Part shown: in pieces, positions 21,265 through 29,447 of the stretch
Numbering within the stretch: the first letter of the stretch is position 1
Layout of the letters: every line of letters begins with the position of its first letter
IMG/VR virus record: IMGVR_UViG_3300044678_001493
Location: 1-29,816 of that record
DNA length: 29,816 bases
Reading direction: 5' to 3' (one strand)
Origin: a virus
Translations under genes and position numbers: made by a program
The notes under the pieces: model-generated
Told to the model about the DNA's origin: nothing
What the model saw: only the letters and a program-made list of their open reading frames with translations
Databases searched by the model: none

Positions 21265-21490
21265 CGCTCAGAAAAGATAGATCTATCCTTAGACAGATGA
21301 TCCATCTTGATCTTGATCCAGATCCTCAAATAGAACCCCTAAATTCAGCTCAGTAAGATCATAAGCCAATATTACTACATGTCAAGGTATAGTGTGCGAT
21401 ACTCTAACCAACTAGGCAGTAACAGCTTGTCCTAGGCTAGAAATCGTGCAATTAGCTTGACTTATTAGCGACTTTCCAGAAAAGCTGCAT

Positions 21491-21519
21491 TTGTGCAGCA
21501 TATCGGGGTCGCTTATACT
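21491..21519 (+). promoter_or_regulatory. Weak promoter-like pair before the tail chaperone genes
   Basis: TATACT (21514-21519, five of six bases of the -10 consensus) lies 17 bases after TTGTGC (21491-21496, a poor -35). It overlaps the hairpins at 21484-21499 and 21510-21548. It would place a start point about 50 bases before the chaperone gene. This is only a motif match. Confidence 0.3.
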
Positions 21520-21576
21520 ACGCATACCCTTGACTGAAGGGATAAGCGTGTCAGATTAGTGCTAGAGGGACAATTT

Positions 21577-22059
21577 ATGACTGTTAGCGCCAGACAGAAT
21601 TTAACCAAGACTTTTACCATTGACTACGTCTCGGATTATGAGAACCATAGATATCAAGGTAATTTCACCATCAAGAAGCTTTCTATTCGGGACATCGCTG
21701 CTTTAGGTGTTCGAAAAGCCCAGCTGAACGGTGGCATGTACTACGACTCAAATAATCCTGGTCGTGGTGTCGATGAGCAGACGGATGACTTCAACAACAT
21801 GATAGCTCATCTAGAGTTGTCTATTAAGTCATCTCCTCCTTGGTGGGATTTAGACAAGATTAACGATGTTAATCTTCTCGGAAAGGTATTCAAGGAGGTT
21901 CTCGAATTCGAGAACTCGTTTCTCCGTAGGGCGGTTGAACGAGCGACCAATAACGGAGATGGCGCAGGAAGTGGCTCGGGAAATGTTCAGGAAACCAACC
22001 CTGCTGGAGGCGCTCGCGCGGTGGTGGGTCAAGAAGTACAGGCTGCCCTCGAACCATGA
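21577..22059 (+). CDS. Tail assembly chaperone (gpG-like)
   Basis: This 160-residue protein lies directly before the tape measure gene, where the two tail-assembly chaperones are found. It has a beta-rich N-terminal half (TKTFTIDYVSDYENHRYQGNFTIKKLSIRDI) and helices ending in LLGKVFKEVLEFENSFLRRAVE. I chose ATG 21577 over an in-frame GTG at 21559 because an AGAGGGA site lies just upstream of the ATG. The last 40 residues in this frame (GDGAGSGSGNVQETNPAGG) look like off-frame sequence, whereas the other frame there reads as a structured protein. Most ribosomes probably stop at 22059 and a minority shift into the 21866-22468 frame. These chaperones bind the tape measure and are absent from the mature tail. 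Confidence 0.8.
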   Translation: MTVSARQNLTKTFTIDYVSDYENHRYQGNFTIKKLSIRDIAALGVRKAQLNGGMYYDSNNPGRGVDEQTDDFNNMIAHLELSIKSSPPWWDLDKINDVNLLGKVFKEVLEFENSFLRRAVERATNNGDGAGSGSGNVQETNPAGGARAVVGQEVQAALEP

Positions 22060-22468
22060 GCTGTTTCAAAACAGCACGCTATTTGAGCTTCTGACGGATT
22101 TCTGGTTAGATAAGTTTGAGCAAAAGCCAATTGAAGCGCACAGAAACGCTAAGGGCGAGATTCAGTTACGAGACACAGGAGATACTCTTATCGACAGGTG
22201 GGAGGCGCAGATTGCAGACGGAGAGATACCTGACCTGATGGAAGCGTTCGACGAAGAAAGCATTCGTCACATAGAGAAGCTTAAGGCAGCTGCGAGAGCT
22301 AAAGATCCGTACGCCGGGTTGTCTATGAAGTCAACTGTTGATAAAATTAGTGCGCAAGCAACTCGTGAAGGTATTACAGTCTCCGATAGGCGCAAGCCTA
22401 CGCTTCCAAACCTAGAAAACCTGAGCAACATGCCAACGTTCGGGTTTTCTGAAAATGACGATGACTGA
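21866..22468 (+). CDS. Frameshifted part of the tail assembly chaperone (gpGT-like)
   Basis: This frame is open from 21854 to the TGA at 22466-22468 and overlaps the upstream chaperone by about 200 bases in the frame reached by a +1 (or -2) shift. From about residue 28 it reads as a real protein: ITEMAQEVAREMFRK, LLEALARWWVKKYRLPSNHE, LFQNSTLFELLTDFWLDKF, then a long acidic/helical region, ending in FGFSENDDD. The W-W, K-Y-R-L-P and H-E-L motifs resemble second tail chaperones of other phages. No convincing independent ribosome site is present (ATG 21866 and 21959 lack well-spaced ones), so it is probably made as an extension of the first chaperone. The tape measure gene starts two bases after its stop. 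Confidence 0.75.
   Translation: MLIFSERYSRRFSNSRTRFSVGRLNERPITEMAQEVAREMFRKPTLLEALARWWVKKYRLPSNHELFQNSTLFELLTDFWLDKFEQKPIEAHRNAKGEIQLRDTGDTLIDRWEAQIADGEIPDLMEAFDEESIRHIEKLKAAARAKDPYAGLSMKSTVDKISAQATREGITVSDRRKPTLPNLENLSNMPTFGFSENDDD
21919..21922 (+). other. Candidate +1 frameshift site (TTT C)
   Basis: In the first chaperone frame, a Phe codon TTT (21919-21921) is followed by C, so its tRNA could slip forward by one base to TTC and re-pair perfectly. This puts the ribosome in the second chaperone frame upstream of its structured part. A rare-type AGG codon follows closely. Other positions between 21854 and 22059 are possible, including CCATGA at the first stop. The exact site is a guess. Confidence 0.25.
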
Positions 22469-22470
22469 GC

Positions 22471-24552
22471 ATGTCCGAAACTAATCATAATGTAAATGTT
22501 AATGTAAAGACTCACGGAGCCGAAGAAGCCGCTGAGGACATCGCGGCCATGGGTAAACAGGCTAAGAAGATCCATCAGCAAGCCGTTAGCCAAAATAAGA
22601 AAGAAGCCGCTACTACAAAGACCACTACGCAGCAGGCAAAGCGTGAGCGCGCAGAGAGGAAGAAAGAAGCTCCGCGAGAACTGAGAGACTTGCAAGCTCG
22701 CAATCGTTTGTTCGCTACAGAGAACAAGATACGTAGGGAACGCCTTAGGTTACTCGCAAACGAAGAGAGAAGATCACGCTCCACGTTCAGAGGCGGCTTT
22801 CGTGGAGGGTTGAGGGACCGGCTTCTACCTAACATGCCAAGAGACAGGGGAGAAGCGGGCCAGGCTGCTGGTGCGCTTCTGGGTGGTGTGCTGTCTACGG
22901 CCGTGGGCACGCTAGCTGCCGCTGCGGTTAGTGCTCTTACTCGTCTCGTCGCAATGCCTTTTAGGGCCATAGGCGAGCAATACGAGTCGTACAGGAACTA
23001 CGCACAGCAGCTATCCAAGCTGGCAGGATACGCAGGAGGTGGAGCCTCGGCTGCAGATATAAAGTCTCTGCGTCTAGGGGCTGGTAAAGCTCTAGGCTAT
23101 TCTCCAGAAGAAGTAATTTCTGCTGCTGCTATGACTTCGAGAGCAACGGGGTCCTACAAAGGCACAGGATCTGCTCTCGCGTTATCTAGAGTTTTGGGCC
23201 AGGATGTATCCGAAACGACCGGGATGCTCGGTCAGATGAGACAGGCTGGTTACAAAGACTTTACTAGCACAGGCGCTGGTTACAGAGACTTGACTAAGGC
23301 AATGGCAGCAGGAGTTGCCTCGGGCCTAGAAAAAGCAAGGCTTCCAGAGTTTCTTTCTGGTGTAATGGACTTGACGTCCAAAGCAGCTGGAAGAGCTGCG
23401 GGTGATGTCTCTACTGCTCCTTTCGCTCAGCTTTTGTCTACCCTAGCAAGGAGCGGTGTCTCTGGTTTGCAAGGTGCACGTGGCGCAGCTGTAGCCAGCG
23501 CCTTGGAGGAGGGATTTACTTCGCCTGGTGGCGGTGAAGAGGGTCGGGCTTTGGCTTTGCATGCAATGGGCTTTGGAGGAGGCAAGAGCTTTTATGAGGC
23601 TGAAAGAGCACTTGAGCGCGGAACAGCGGGCGACCCACAATTTATCAAACAAATGATTGATACAGTTAATGAGGCTGCTGGAAGCGGAGAAGAAGCCAAC
23701 CGAGCCATAAAAGTCATGTTAGGAGGAAGGCTTACTTTAGATCAAATAGAAGCGGTACAAAAAGCTATTAAAGCTGGAGAAGACCCTACAGCAGTGCTGG
23801 GAGAAGCATTGGAGTCTGAGCGGGACATCCTTCGTGACATCCGCAGCTTACTTAGTGGTGGTAACGACGAATTTCTTCACGAGTCTAGAAGAGCCGCGAG
23901 CATAGCGAATGAAAATATAGATAACGGTGCGCAGTTAAAGGACGCGCTAGAGTCTATACAGGATGTACTACGTGAGTTCATCACGCAAAACATAGACACT
24001 GTTCGCACTGTTTTGACTGAACTAGCGACATTCATGGAAGAGATGCGCCCTGTGTTGCGTGCTATATCGATGGCCTTGAGCGATCTAGTTAAGTTCTTTA
24101 GCGATAGCGAGCCTCGCGCGGCGGTTTCTACAACTAAGACGGCTAAGGACTTGGAGGCTCCACAGGTTGAAAATATGCGTCGCGCGCAACAACAGTTTTT
24201 GGCTACTAGAGCATTGACGCAAGATCCAGAGCTGGCGTACCAGGGGCTTATTACTGACTACGCTGCCATTCTTGAGAACCCCGCTACTGCACATGGAATA
24301 GCTACTACCTTCGAGGCAGGGGGTGCCACACAGGGTCCATTGCCGGTCTCCGACGTGGAAAGGACTGTACTATCCACCTTGGATAGGTTTGCGAGAGAGC
24401 GAGGATTTGATCCTGCAGCGCACGGTGGGTCTGGCGCTACGGATACACGAGCAGAAATGCAGGCTATGATGTCCTATGTAGTAGGTACTTTGCAGTTTGC
24501 AGTGCCTTCTAGTGTGCGTGCTATTGTTGATAGGACCGGCGGGCCGCAATGA
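22471..24552 (+). CDS. Tail tape measure protein
   Basis: This 693-residue protein sets tail length. It follows the chaperones and precedes the baseplate hub. The N-terminus is highly charged and helical (residues about 20-105, with many Lys/Arg/Glu). A hydrophobic Ala/Gly/Leu stretch follows (132-166, ALLGGVLSTAVGTLAAAAVSAL), typical of the membrane-active segment. Then come long helical, Ala/Gly-rich repeats (QLSKLAGYAGGGASAADI, EALESERDILRDIRSLLSGG) and a coiled region (IDTVRTVLTELATFMEEM). At the usual 1.5 angstroms per residue it predicts a tail of about 100 nm, modest for a virion with such large surface proteins. No lysozyme or peptidase motif is visible in it; that activity is in the hub. 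Start and stop overlap the next gene by ATGA. Confidence 0.85.
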   Translation: MSETNHNVNVNVKTHGAEEAAEDIAAMGKQAKKIHQQAVSQNKKEAATTKTTTQQAKRERAERKKEAPRELRDLQARNRLFATENKIRRERLRLLANEERRSRSTFRGGFRGGLRDRLLPNMPRDRGEAGQAAGALLGGVLSTAVGTLAAAAVSALTRLVAMPFRAIGEQYESYRNYAQQLSKLAGYAGGGASAADIKSLRLGAGKALGYSPEEVISAAAMTSRATGSYKGTGSALALSRVLGQDVSETTGMLGQMRQAGYKDFTSTGAGYRDLTKAMAAGVASGLEKARLPEFLSGVMDLTSKAAGRAAGDVSTAPFAQLLSTLARSGVSGLQGARGAAVASALEEGFTSPGGGEEGRALALHAMGFGGGKSFYEAERALERGTAGDPQFIKQMIDTVNEAAGSGEEANRAIKVMLGGRLTLDQIEAVQKAIKAGEDPTAVLGEALESERDILRDIRSLLSGGNDEFLHESRRAASIANENIDNGAQLKDALESIQDVLREFITQNIDTVRTVLTELATFMEEMRPVLRAISMALSDLVKFFSDSEPRAAVSTTKTAKDLEAPQVENMRRAQQQFLATRALTQDPELAYQGLITDYAAILENPATAHGIATTFEAGGATQGPLPVSDVERTVLSTLDRFARERGFDPAAHGGSGATDTRAEMQAMMSYVVGTLQFAVPSSVRAIVDRTGGPQ

Positions 24553-27500
24553 GCGCAATAACGTATATCAACAGAGAGTTAGGCCCGGATGGCATACGGC
24601 GATATAGGACACGTTGGAAGATCCTCATACACAGCCATCAATACCCTGGCGTAACAAACCTATCTAACTCTGTCGTCAACATCTCCCTGACTAAGAACAT
24701 CAAGTCAGTTGGCACTTGTTCGTTTGCAGTAACTGGTGAACGAAACCTGCTGAACTTGGTTTACCCCAATGATTACATAAACGTATATTGTGACCGCGCA
24801 GACGGTTTAGGCTGGACTCGTGTATTTTTTGGCTTTGTAGACCACTTAGAAGAGCTTAGAAGAGTAGACGCAGTTAGCGGAAAGCCTACAACCATATACA
24901 CAGTTCAGTGCTCAGACTTCCAAAAGGCATTAGAACGCACACAAATATACTTTAACCCTCACCTTGGAGGACGCAGAGACTTTGACGGGGTCTTTGACGG
25001 CACGGCTAACATCGGAGGCGCAGCTCTTCGTTCTCGTGGACTAAGAGTGTCCGGAGGTCCAGCAGAGCTGGTGACTAACACCGTGCTACTGCTGCTGGGC
25101 TTTGGTGCACAATTCATACTTCCAACCTCGTACAATCCAAGAGTCAGAGACCGCATACGTCAGCGTAGGGCTGAGGAAATACTCAACACGCTTCCAGAGG
25201 ATGTTAGGAACGCCATAAACAATCAAGGTGGATACGCGAACTACCTAGAGAACATACGAAATCAGCTAGGTATAGAAGCCCCTGTTGCCTCTCTGGTGAA
25301 TCCAGATGATTCAACCGCAGAGGGTGTGACGAGAGCAGACAGAACCCGCTTTAGCAACGAGGCAATACGTTCGCTGGCACCAGGATCCAGCACTGCTCAG
25401 GAAAACAACGGCGCGGAAACGGAAAGAGGAGCGGAAGCATACAACATCCTCAACACTACGTTGTCCGGATATCCCCCTACTCTTTTGGACATTATTGACA
25501 TCTCCACGTTCTTGGAGCGTCAAGCAATAGACGGGTTTACACAAGCTATGTCCATGTGGGAACGTCAGGACAACGTAATGTCGTTCCTGCACTCTATTTC
25601 TAACGAAATAGTGAACGAACTATTTTTTGACTTGAGAGCAGTAAGCAGAGACGGAGGACTTACTGCAGGTACTGGATTCTCTACAGAACCAGATGACCTT
25701 TCAGGAAACATTGCGGACAGCGAAGGTGGCACAGCTGGAATGCTGTACCAGCCCGCGTTGGTGATGAGAGAATATCCTTTTTCTACTATCAATAGAGTGG
25801 ACGCTAGCAACGTACCGTTGACCGTAAGGTCTCGTAGTGTTACAGGCGAACCAGACAGCCCTGAGACAGAAACCATTGGTGACCTGTGGTTTGGTGCAAT
25901 TTTTAGCAACAGACCAAACACACCCGGACGACACGTAATCACCATTCCTGGAATAAACATAGCAGATCTTCGGAATGGAACTTCCACTGCAGCAGCTCCT
26001 AAACACTTAGACGTGGCTGTGGTGAATGATGCAGAGATCCTAACTACACGACTGAGTAGAAGTGATACGGATCACTTTAACTTGTTTGAAATTAGGTCTG
26101 ATGGCTTTTTGGGTGAGGACAGCCGATTCTTCCTGATGGATTTGTTGCCTATTGTTACCCCTATACATGTTGTTCGTCACGGCTTACGTACACGAACTTT
26201 ATCGACTAGATTTGCTAGATTTTCTTATTCAACAATCAACAGGACACAGGCACCGACAAGCCAAGCAGAAGCCGAAGAGTCCGCTCCCGCAGCACCAGAA
26301 GCTCCTGCACCTGCACCATCAATCACGGTTTTGCCTGTAGAGTTGCTCCCGGAACCAGGGTCAAGTGACCGATATACTCAAGGCTTTGTTACGCCGGGCA
26401 ATCAATGGTGGTACCGACGTAAGGCATTTGATGGTTCTAGGCGCATAAATAATCAACCGTCTAATCCTAGGCCCGCTTCTGGTGTACGCTACTGGCGGTT
26501 CCATAACGGCGTGGATATTCAAGCTGCTCGTGGCACGCCTGTTAGAGCTGTTAGGGATGGAAAGGTAGTAATGGCTGCACCGGTCGGCACGCGAGGACGC
26601 ACCGGATACGGAAACGTGGTCATGATCTATCACGAGGCAGATGACGTTTATTCCTTGTACGCTCATCTAGACTCTATAGCTACCAATCTGCAGGCTACAT
26701 CTCGGTCTTCTAGGTTAGCATCCTTCGCCTCGGAAAGAATCATACGAGGAGGGAGATACCGCGAAGTAGATGTACGAGCTGGAGATCAGATAGGCACTGT
26801 AGGCAGTACCGACTGTGAGGGTGTGCACCTTCACTTTGAGTTCGACGTAGTAAGAAACGGGCGAGTATATCCATCAAGTTCTGACCGAGTTAACTTAACA
26901 CAGGACTATTTTAGCGACGAAGCAACTGCTACAGCAGGCTTTCCTGTGTCTAACGACCGCCCAGCAAATCCTTCAGAGAGTCTTACTATTAGCCAGGACC
27001 CTGTGCGTGTATTCCGCGAGCGATGGGGAAAGGTATTGCCTGTTGGGGCAAGCGCAGCAGACGCAGCTTCTCCAGCACTTGACCCACCACCAGAGGCAAC
27101 TTTTCCTGGTGACGAAGCTGAGTTTCCTGATTTGCCGGAAGTTCCGGTGGCTCCCACTGAACAGAGTACAGAACCAGATCCTGGAGAGTCCACAACAAGA
27201 GAATATTTTCCAGGGCAGGTAGACACCCCCGATACACGTAGGGCGTTGGCACGTTGGGCATTGCTTAACGACCACTGGTATCAGCACAACTTAGAGTACC
27301 TATCTGGCAGCATTGAAATGCGCGGAGCACCAGAAATAAGGGTTGGTTACAGGTTGGATTTGCCTGACAGAAACATGTCGTTCTATGTAGAAGGAGTAGC
27401 CCATAACTGGAGCTATGGTCAACCAATGACCACCACACTTCACGTTACTCGTGGACAGCCCAGTAACCCTTATCCTGTGTACGTTCTTCCCTTTCTTAAT

Positions 27501-27968
27501 ACGTTTAATGCTACATCAACCCAGCGCACAACAAACTCGCGACTGGCCGCGTTCTTCATATCACCGGACCCCCTATCTGTGCGACGTTCGTTGAAGATCC
27601 AGCGTAGAGCAACGGATGACCCTAGCGCACAAGTACAGAGCGCTGTCGCAAGAGCGGGTGAGGACATCAACGAAGTAGATACAAAGGGCACTACCGGTTG
27701 GTGGGCTGGAACGGGAGAAGAACAATCTGTTGGCACAAGATATAACGAAGCTGTGATTGAAGCTAGCACAGCAGAGGTAGATGCCGAATTCGAACGTCAA
27801 ATGCGAAGTGCCTTTGAGCAACAACAGATTTCGAATGAGAAGTCTCTTGGTTTGAGAGGGTCCGAATCAATCTTGGCAACAGGTGCTGAAGGAAACCCAC
27901 AAGCTAGCCACAACGTATCTAGCCTGGTTGAGATTCTAAATCCGTTTAACATTGGAGACGTTGACTGA
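24549..27968 (+). CDS. Baseplate hub protein with inserted M23 endopeptidase
   Basis: This 1139-residue protein combines a gp27-like hub with a wall-cutting enzyme. The N-terminal hub part (about 15-135: TRWKILIHSHQYPGVTNL, YINVYCDRADG, FFGFVDHLEELRR, then YTVQCSDFQKALERTQI) and a late domain (about 885-1010: HWYQHNLEYLSGSIEMRGAPEI, GYRLDLPDRNMSFYVEGVAHNWSYG, TTTLHVTRG) match hub folds. Between two Pro/Ala-rich linkers (570-592 and 836-884) lies an M23 metallopeptidase (about 605-790): HNGVD (H652, D656), YAHLD (H706) and VHLHFE (H760, H762). The expected zinc ligands are H652, D656 and H762, all present. It would cleave peptidoglycan cross-bridges during entry. The gene overlaps the tape measure by ATGA and the spike by one base. 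Confidence 0.85.
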   Translation: MSAITYINRELGPDGIRRYRTRWKILIHSHQYPGVTNLSNSVVNISLTKNIKSVGTCSFAVTGERNLLNLVYPNDYINVYCDRADGLGWTRVFFGFVDHLEELRRVDAVSGKPTTIYTVQCSDFQKALERTQIYFNPHLGGRRDFDGVFDGTANIGGAALRSRGLRVSGGPAELVTNTVLLLLGFGAQFILPTSYNPRVRDRIRQRRAEEILNTLPEDVRNAINNQGGYANYLENIRNQLGIEAPVASLVNPDDSTAEGVTRADRTRFSNEAIRSLAPGSSTAQENNGAETERGAEAYNILNTTLSGYPPTLLDIIDISTFLERQAIDGFTQAMSMWERQDNVMSFLHSISNEIVNELFFDLRAVSRDGGLTAGTGFSTEPDDLSGNIADSEGGTAGMLYQPALVMREYPFSTINRVDASNVPLTVRSRSVTGEPDSPETETIGDLWFGAIFSNRPNTPGRHVITIPGINIADLRNGTSTAAAPKHLDVAVVNDAEILTTRLSRSDTDHFNLFEIRSDGFLGEDSRFFLMDLLPIVTPIHVVRHGLRTRTLSTRFARFSYSTINRTQAPTSQAEAEESAPAAPEAPAPAPSITVLPVELLPEPGSSDRYTQGFVTPGNQWWYRRKAFDGSRRINNQPSNPRPASGVRYWRFHNGVDIQAARGTPVRAVRDGKVVMAAPVGTRGRTGYGNVVMIYHEADDVYSLYAHLDSIATNLQATSRSSRLASFASERIIRGGRYREVDVRAGDQIGTVGSTDCEGVHLHFEFDVVRNGRVYPSSSDRVNLTQDYFSDEATATAGFPVSNDRPANPSESLTISQDPVRVFRERWGKVLPVGASAADAASPALDPPPEATFPGDEAEFPDLPEVPVAPTEQSTEPDPGESTTREYFPGQVDTPDTRRALARWALLNDHWYQHNLEYLSGSIEMRGAPEIRVGYRLDLPDRNMSFYVEGVAHNWSYGQPMTTTLHVTRGQPSNPYPVYVLPFLNTFNATSTQRTTNSRLAAFFISPDPLSVRRSLKIQRRATDDPSAQVQSAVARAGEDINEVDTKGTTGWWAGTGEEQSVGTRYNEAVIEASTAEVDAEFERQMRSAFEQQQISNEKSLGLRGSESILATGAEGNPQASHNVSSLVEILNPFNIGDVD

Positions 27969-29443
27969 TGGCGTTAGGTAGGAACAGGATTGTTAACCTC
28001 TACGGAGGCACTACACAGCAGTCTCTGACTGTGGACCCTCGTGACTATTCTGCTTTAAACTTTACTCGTCTTGTACTTGGTGTCGTACTAGCTGTGAACC
28101 CTTCCGATACTAATGTAAACCGGTCTGCTTTCCAGCGAGCAGATCGTCGCGGGTATTTGCACACCTGCAGTGTTCTTGTGGTAGAGGACGGAAGGTCTTC
28201 TTATCTAGTACTGGACAATGTAATAATCACACCAGACATGCATTGTGGTATTGACGACTACCACGAAAATCTACCAAGAGGATGCTCTTCTGTAGTTACG
28301 GGACAGAATTGGAACAATCAGATAAACAACATCAATCCTTATGATTTGGACGGTGATTGGTGTATTGTGGGTTTCTTGGGAGGAAGTTTAGACAATCCTT
28401 TTGTCGTTAGATGGTGGCCACATCCAAAAAATCCGTACGACGCTGCGACCAGCGGCAATGCAAATCCTAGTGATACCACAGCACCTAGTTACCTATCCCA
28501 GGAAGGTAGAAGTTTTCATCGTGTAAATGGTGTAGAGTTTGTGGTAACCAAAACAGGCAACGTATACCTGTCTACGTACCTTGCTAATTCATCGCTTTCA
28601 TTTGGCACGCCATTGTCTCCGGTTGACGGGCGTTTCCCGCGCAGCCTAAACAACGATGAAGGAGGCAGCATAAAGACATGGATAAAGCCCTCACAGACCC
28701 TGGAGTTGGACTGGAATGCCCCAACAAACGGTGTAGGTATTCTTGACGAGTCTGACGCGGAACTACCTCAAACAAATCCAGCGAACGTTGGGTCCCCCCC
28801 AGACAAAGAGAATACCTACATTCTCTTGGAGAAAAACAGGGTACGCATAGAAGTACCCGAACAGTTTGAGCTTCTAAGCAACAAGAGTATCTTGCTTAAT
28901 TCAGAAGAAGATACTACACTTACAGTAGGAACAGACCTAACTTTAGATGTATCTGGGAACCTAGAGAGCAGTGTTGGTGGTAGTGCATCCCTGGATATTA
29001 CTGGCTCATTAGACCTTACCATCTCTACTAACTTGGGTGTTACAGTCACTGGACAAGCTGACATCAACAGCACTGGCCCAATGACTATAGGCAGCTCTAG
29101 TACGCTAGACGTTACCGGCACCACTAGCTTGTCGCTGACAGGCGGCTCAGTCAGCCTTAGCGGCGGCACAGTATCTATTGCTGGGACCTTAGGCGGCAGC
29201 TCTGGAACACCAGGCTCCATCGGTGTTACCTCTACAGGAGTAAATCTTGGTACAGGCACTCTTGGAGGTGTGGTTGGTGGTACTCCGTTCACAAATGCGT
29301 TTACTGCATTTGCAGCAAACATGGCTGCCGCTGCTGCAACTGCCACCGTAGAGGCTGCCTACGCAACTGCAGTAACCACTGCGGTAGCTACCCTGGTAGC
29401 AAACTTGGCAGCGGCCGTGTCCACAACAACGCGCACAGGATGA
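27968..29443 (+). CDS. Baseplate central spike protein (gpV/gp5-like)
   Basis: This 491-residue protein lies directly after the hub. An N-terminal region (about 60-155) has the OB-fold look of spike proteins: YLHTCSVLVVEDG, VIITPDMHCGIDDY, DWCIVGFLGGSLDNPFVVRWWPHP. The middle (about 185-260) contains a second beta domain. From about 295 to 440 the sequence is a repeated beta-helix pattern of short Thr/Ser/Leu/Gly rungs (TTLTVGTDLTLDVSGNLE, DITGSLDLTISTNLGV, TTSLSLTGGSVSLSGG), as in trimeric needle tips. The last 50 residues are Ala-rich and helical. It starts at ATG 27968, overlapping the hub stop. It should trimerise under the hub and pierce the cell surface. No metal-binding His-x-His tip motif is obvious. 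Confidence 0.8.
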   Translation: MALGRNRIVNLYGGTTQQSLTVDPRDYSALNFTRLVLGVVLAVNPSDTNVNRSAFQRADRRGYLHTCSVLVVEDGRSSYLVLDNVIITPDMHCGIDDYHENLPRGCSSVVTGQNWNNQINNINPYDLDGDWCIVGFLGGSLDNPFVVRWWPHPKNPYDAATSGNANPSDTTAPSYLSQEGRSFHRVNGVEFVVTKTGNVYLSTYLANSSLSFGTPLSPVDGRFPRSLNNDEGGSIKTWIKPSQTLELDWNAPTNGVGILDESDAELPQTNPANVGSPPDKENTYILLEKNRVRIEVPEQFELLSNKSILLNSEEDTTLTVGTDLTLDVSGNLESSVGGSASLDITGSLDLTISTNLGVTVTGQADINSTGPMTIGSSSTLDVTGTTSLSLTGGSVSLSGGTVSIAGTLGGSSGTPGSIGVTSTGVNLGTGTLGGVVGGTPFTNAFTAFAANMAAAAATATVEAAYATAVTTAVATLVANLAAAVSTTTRTG

Positions 29444-29447
29444 ACAA

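Larger units (their letters stand above)
21213..21576. other. 364-base noncoding stretch with several DNA/RNA structures
   Basis: I see no convincing gene, tRNA or repeat array here. It contains a long hairpin (21222-21264), a 12-base palindrome GATAGATCTATC (21276-21287), six GATC sites within 81 bases (21280-21360), small hairpins at 21295-21307 and 21484-21499, and a nested stem 21510-21548. The last part holds a weak promoter-like pair and the AGAGGGA ribosome site of the tail chaperone. Confidence 0.6.

Noticed and set aside
21265-21560. Possible tRNA or small RNA gene
   Set aside because: No cloverleaf with a T-arm GGTTC-type loop or acceptor pairing could be found by eye; only separate small stems are present.
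21559-21576. GTG start for the tail chaperone
   Set aside because: ATG 21577 has AGAGGGA at the right distance; the GTG has none.
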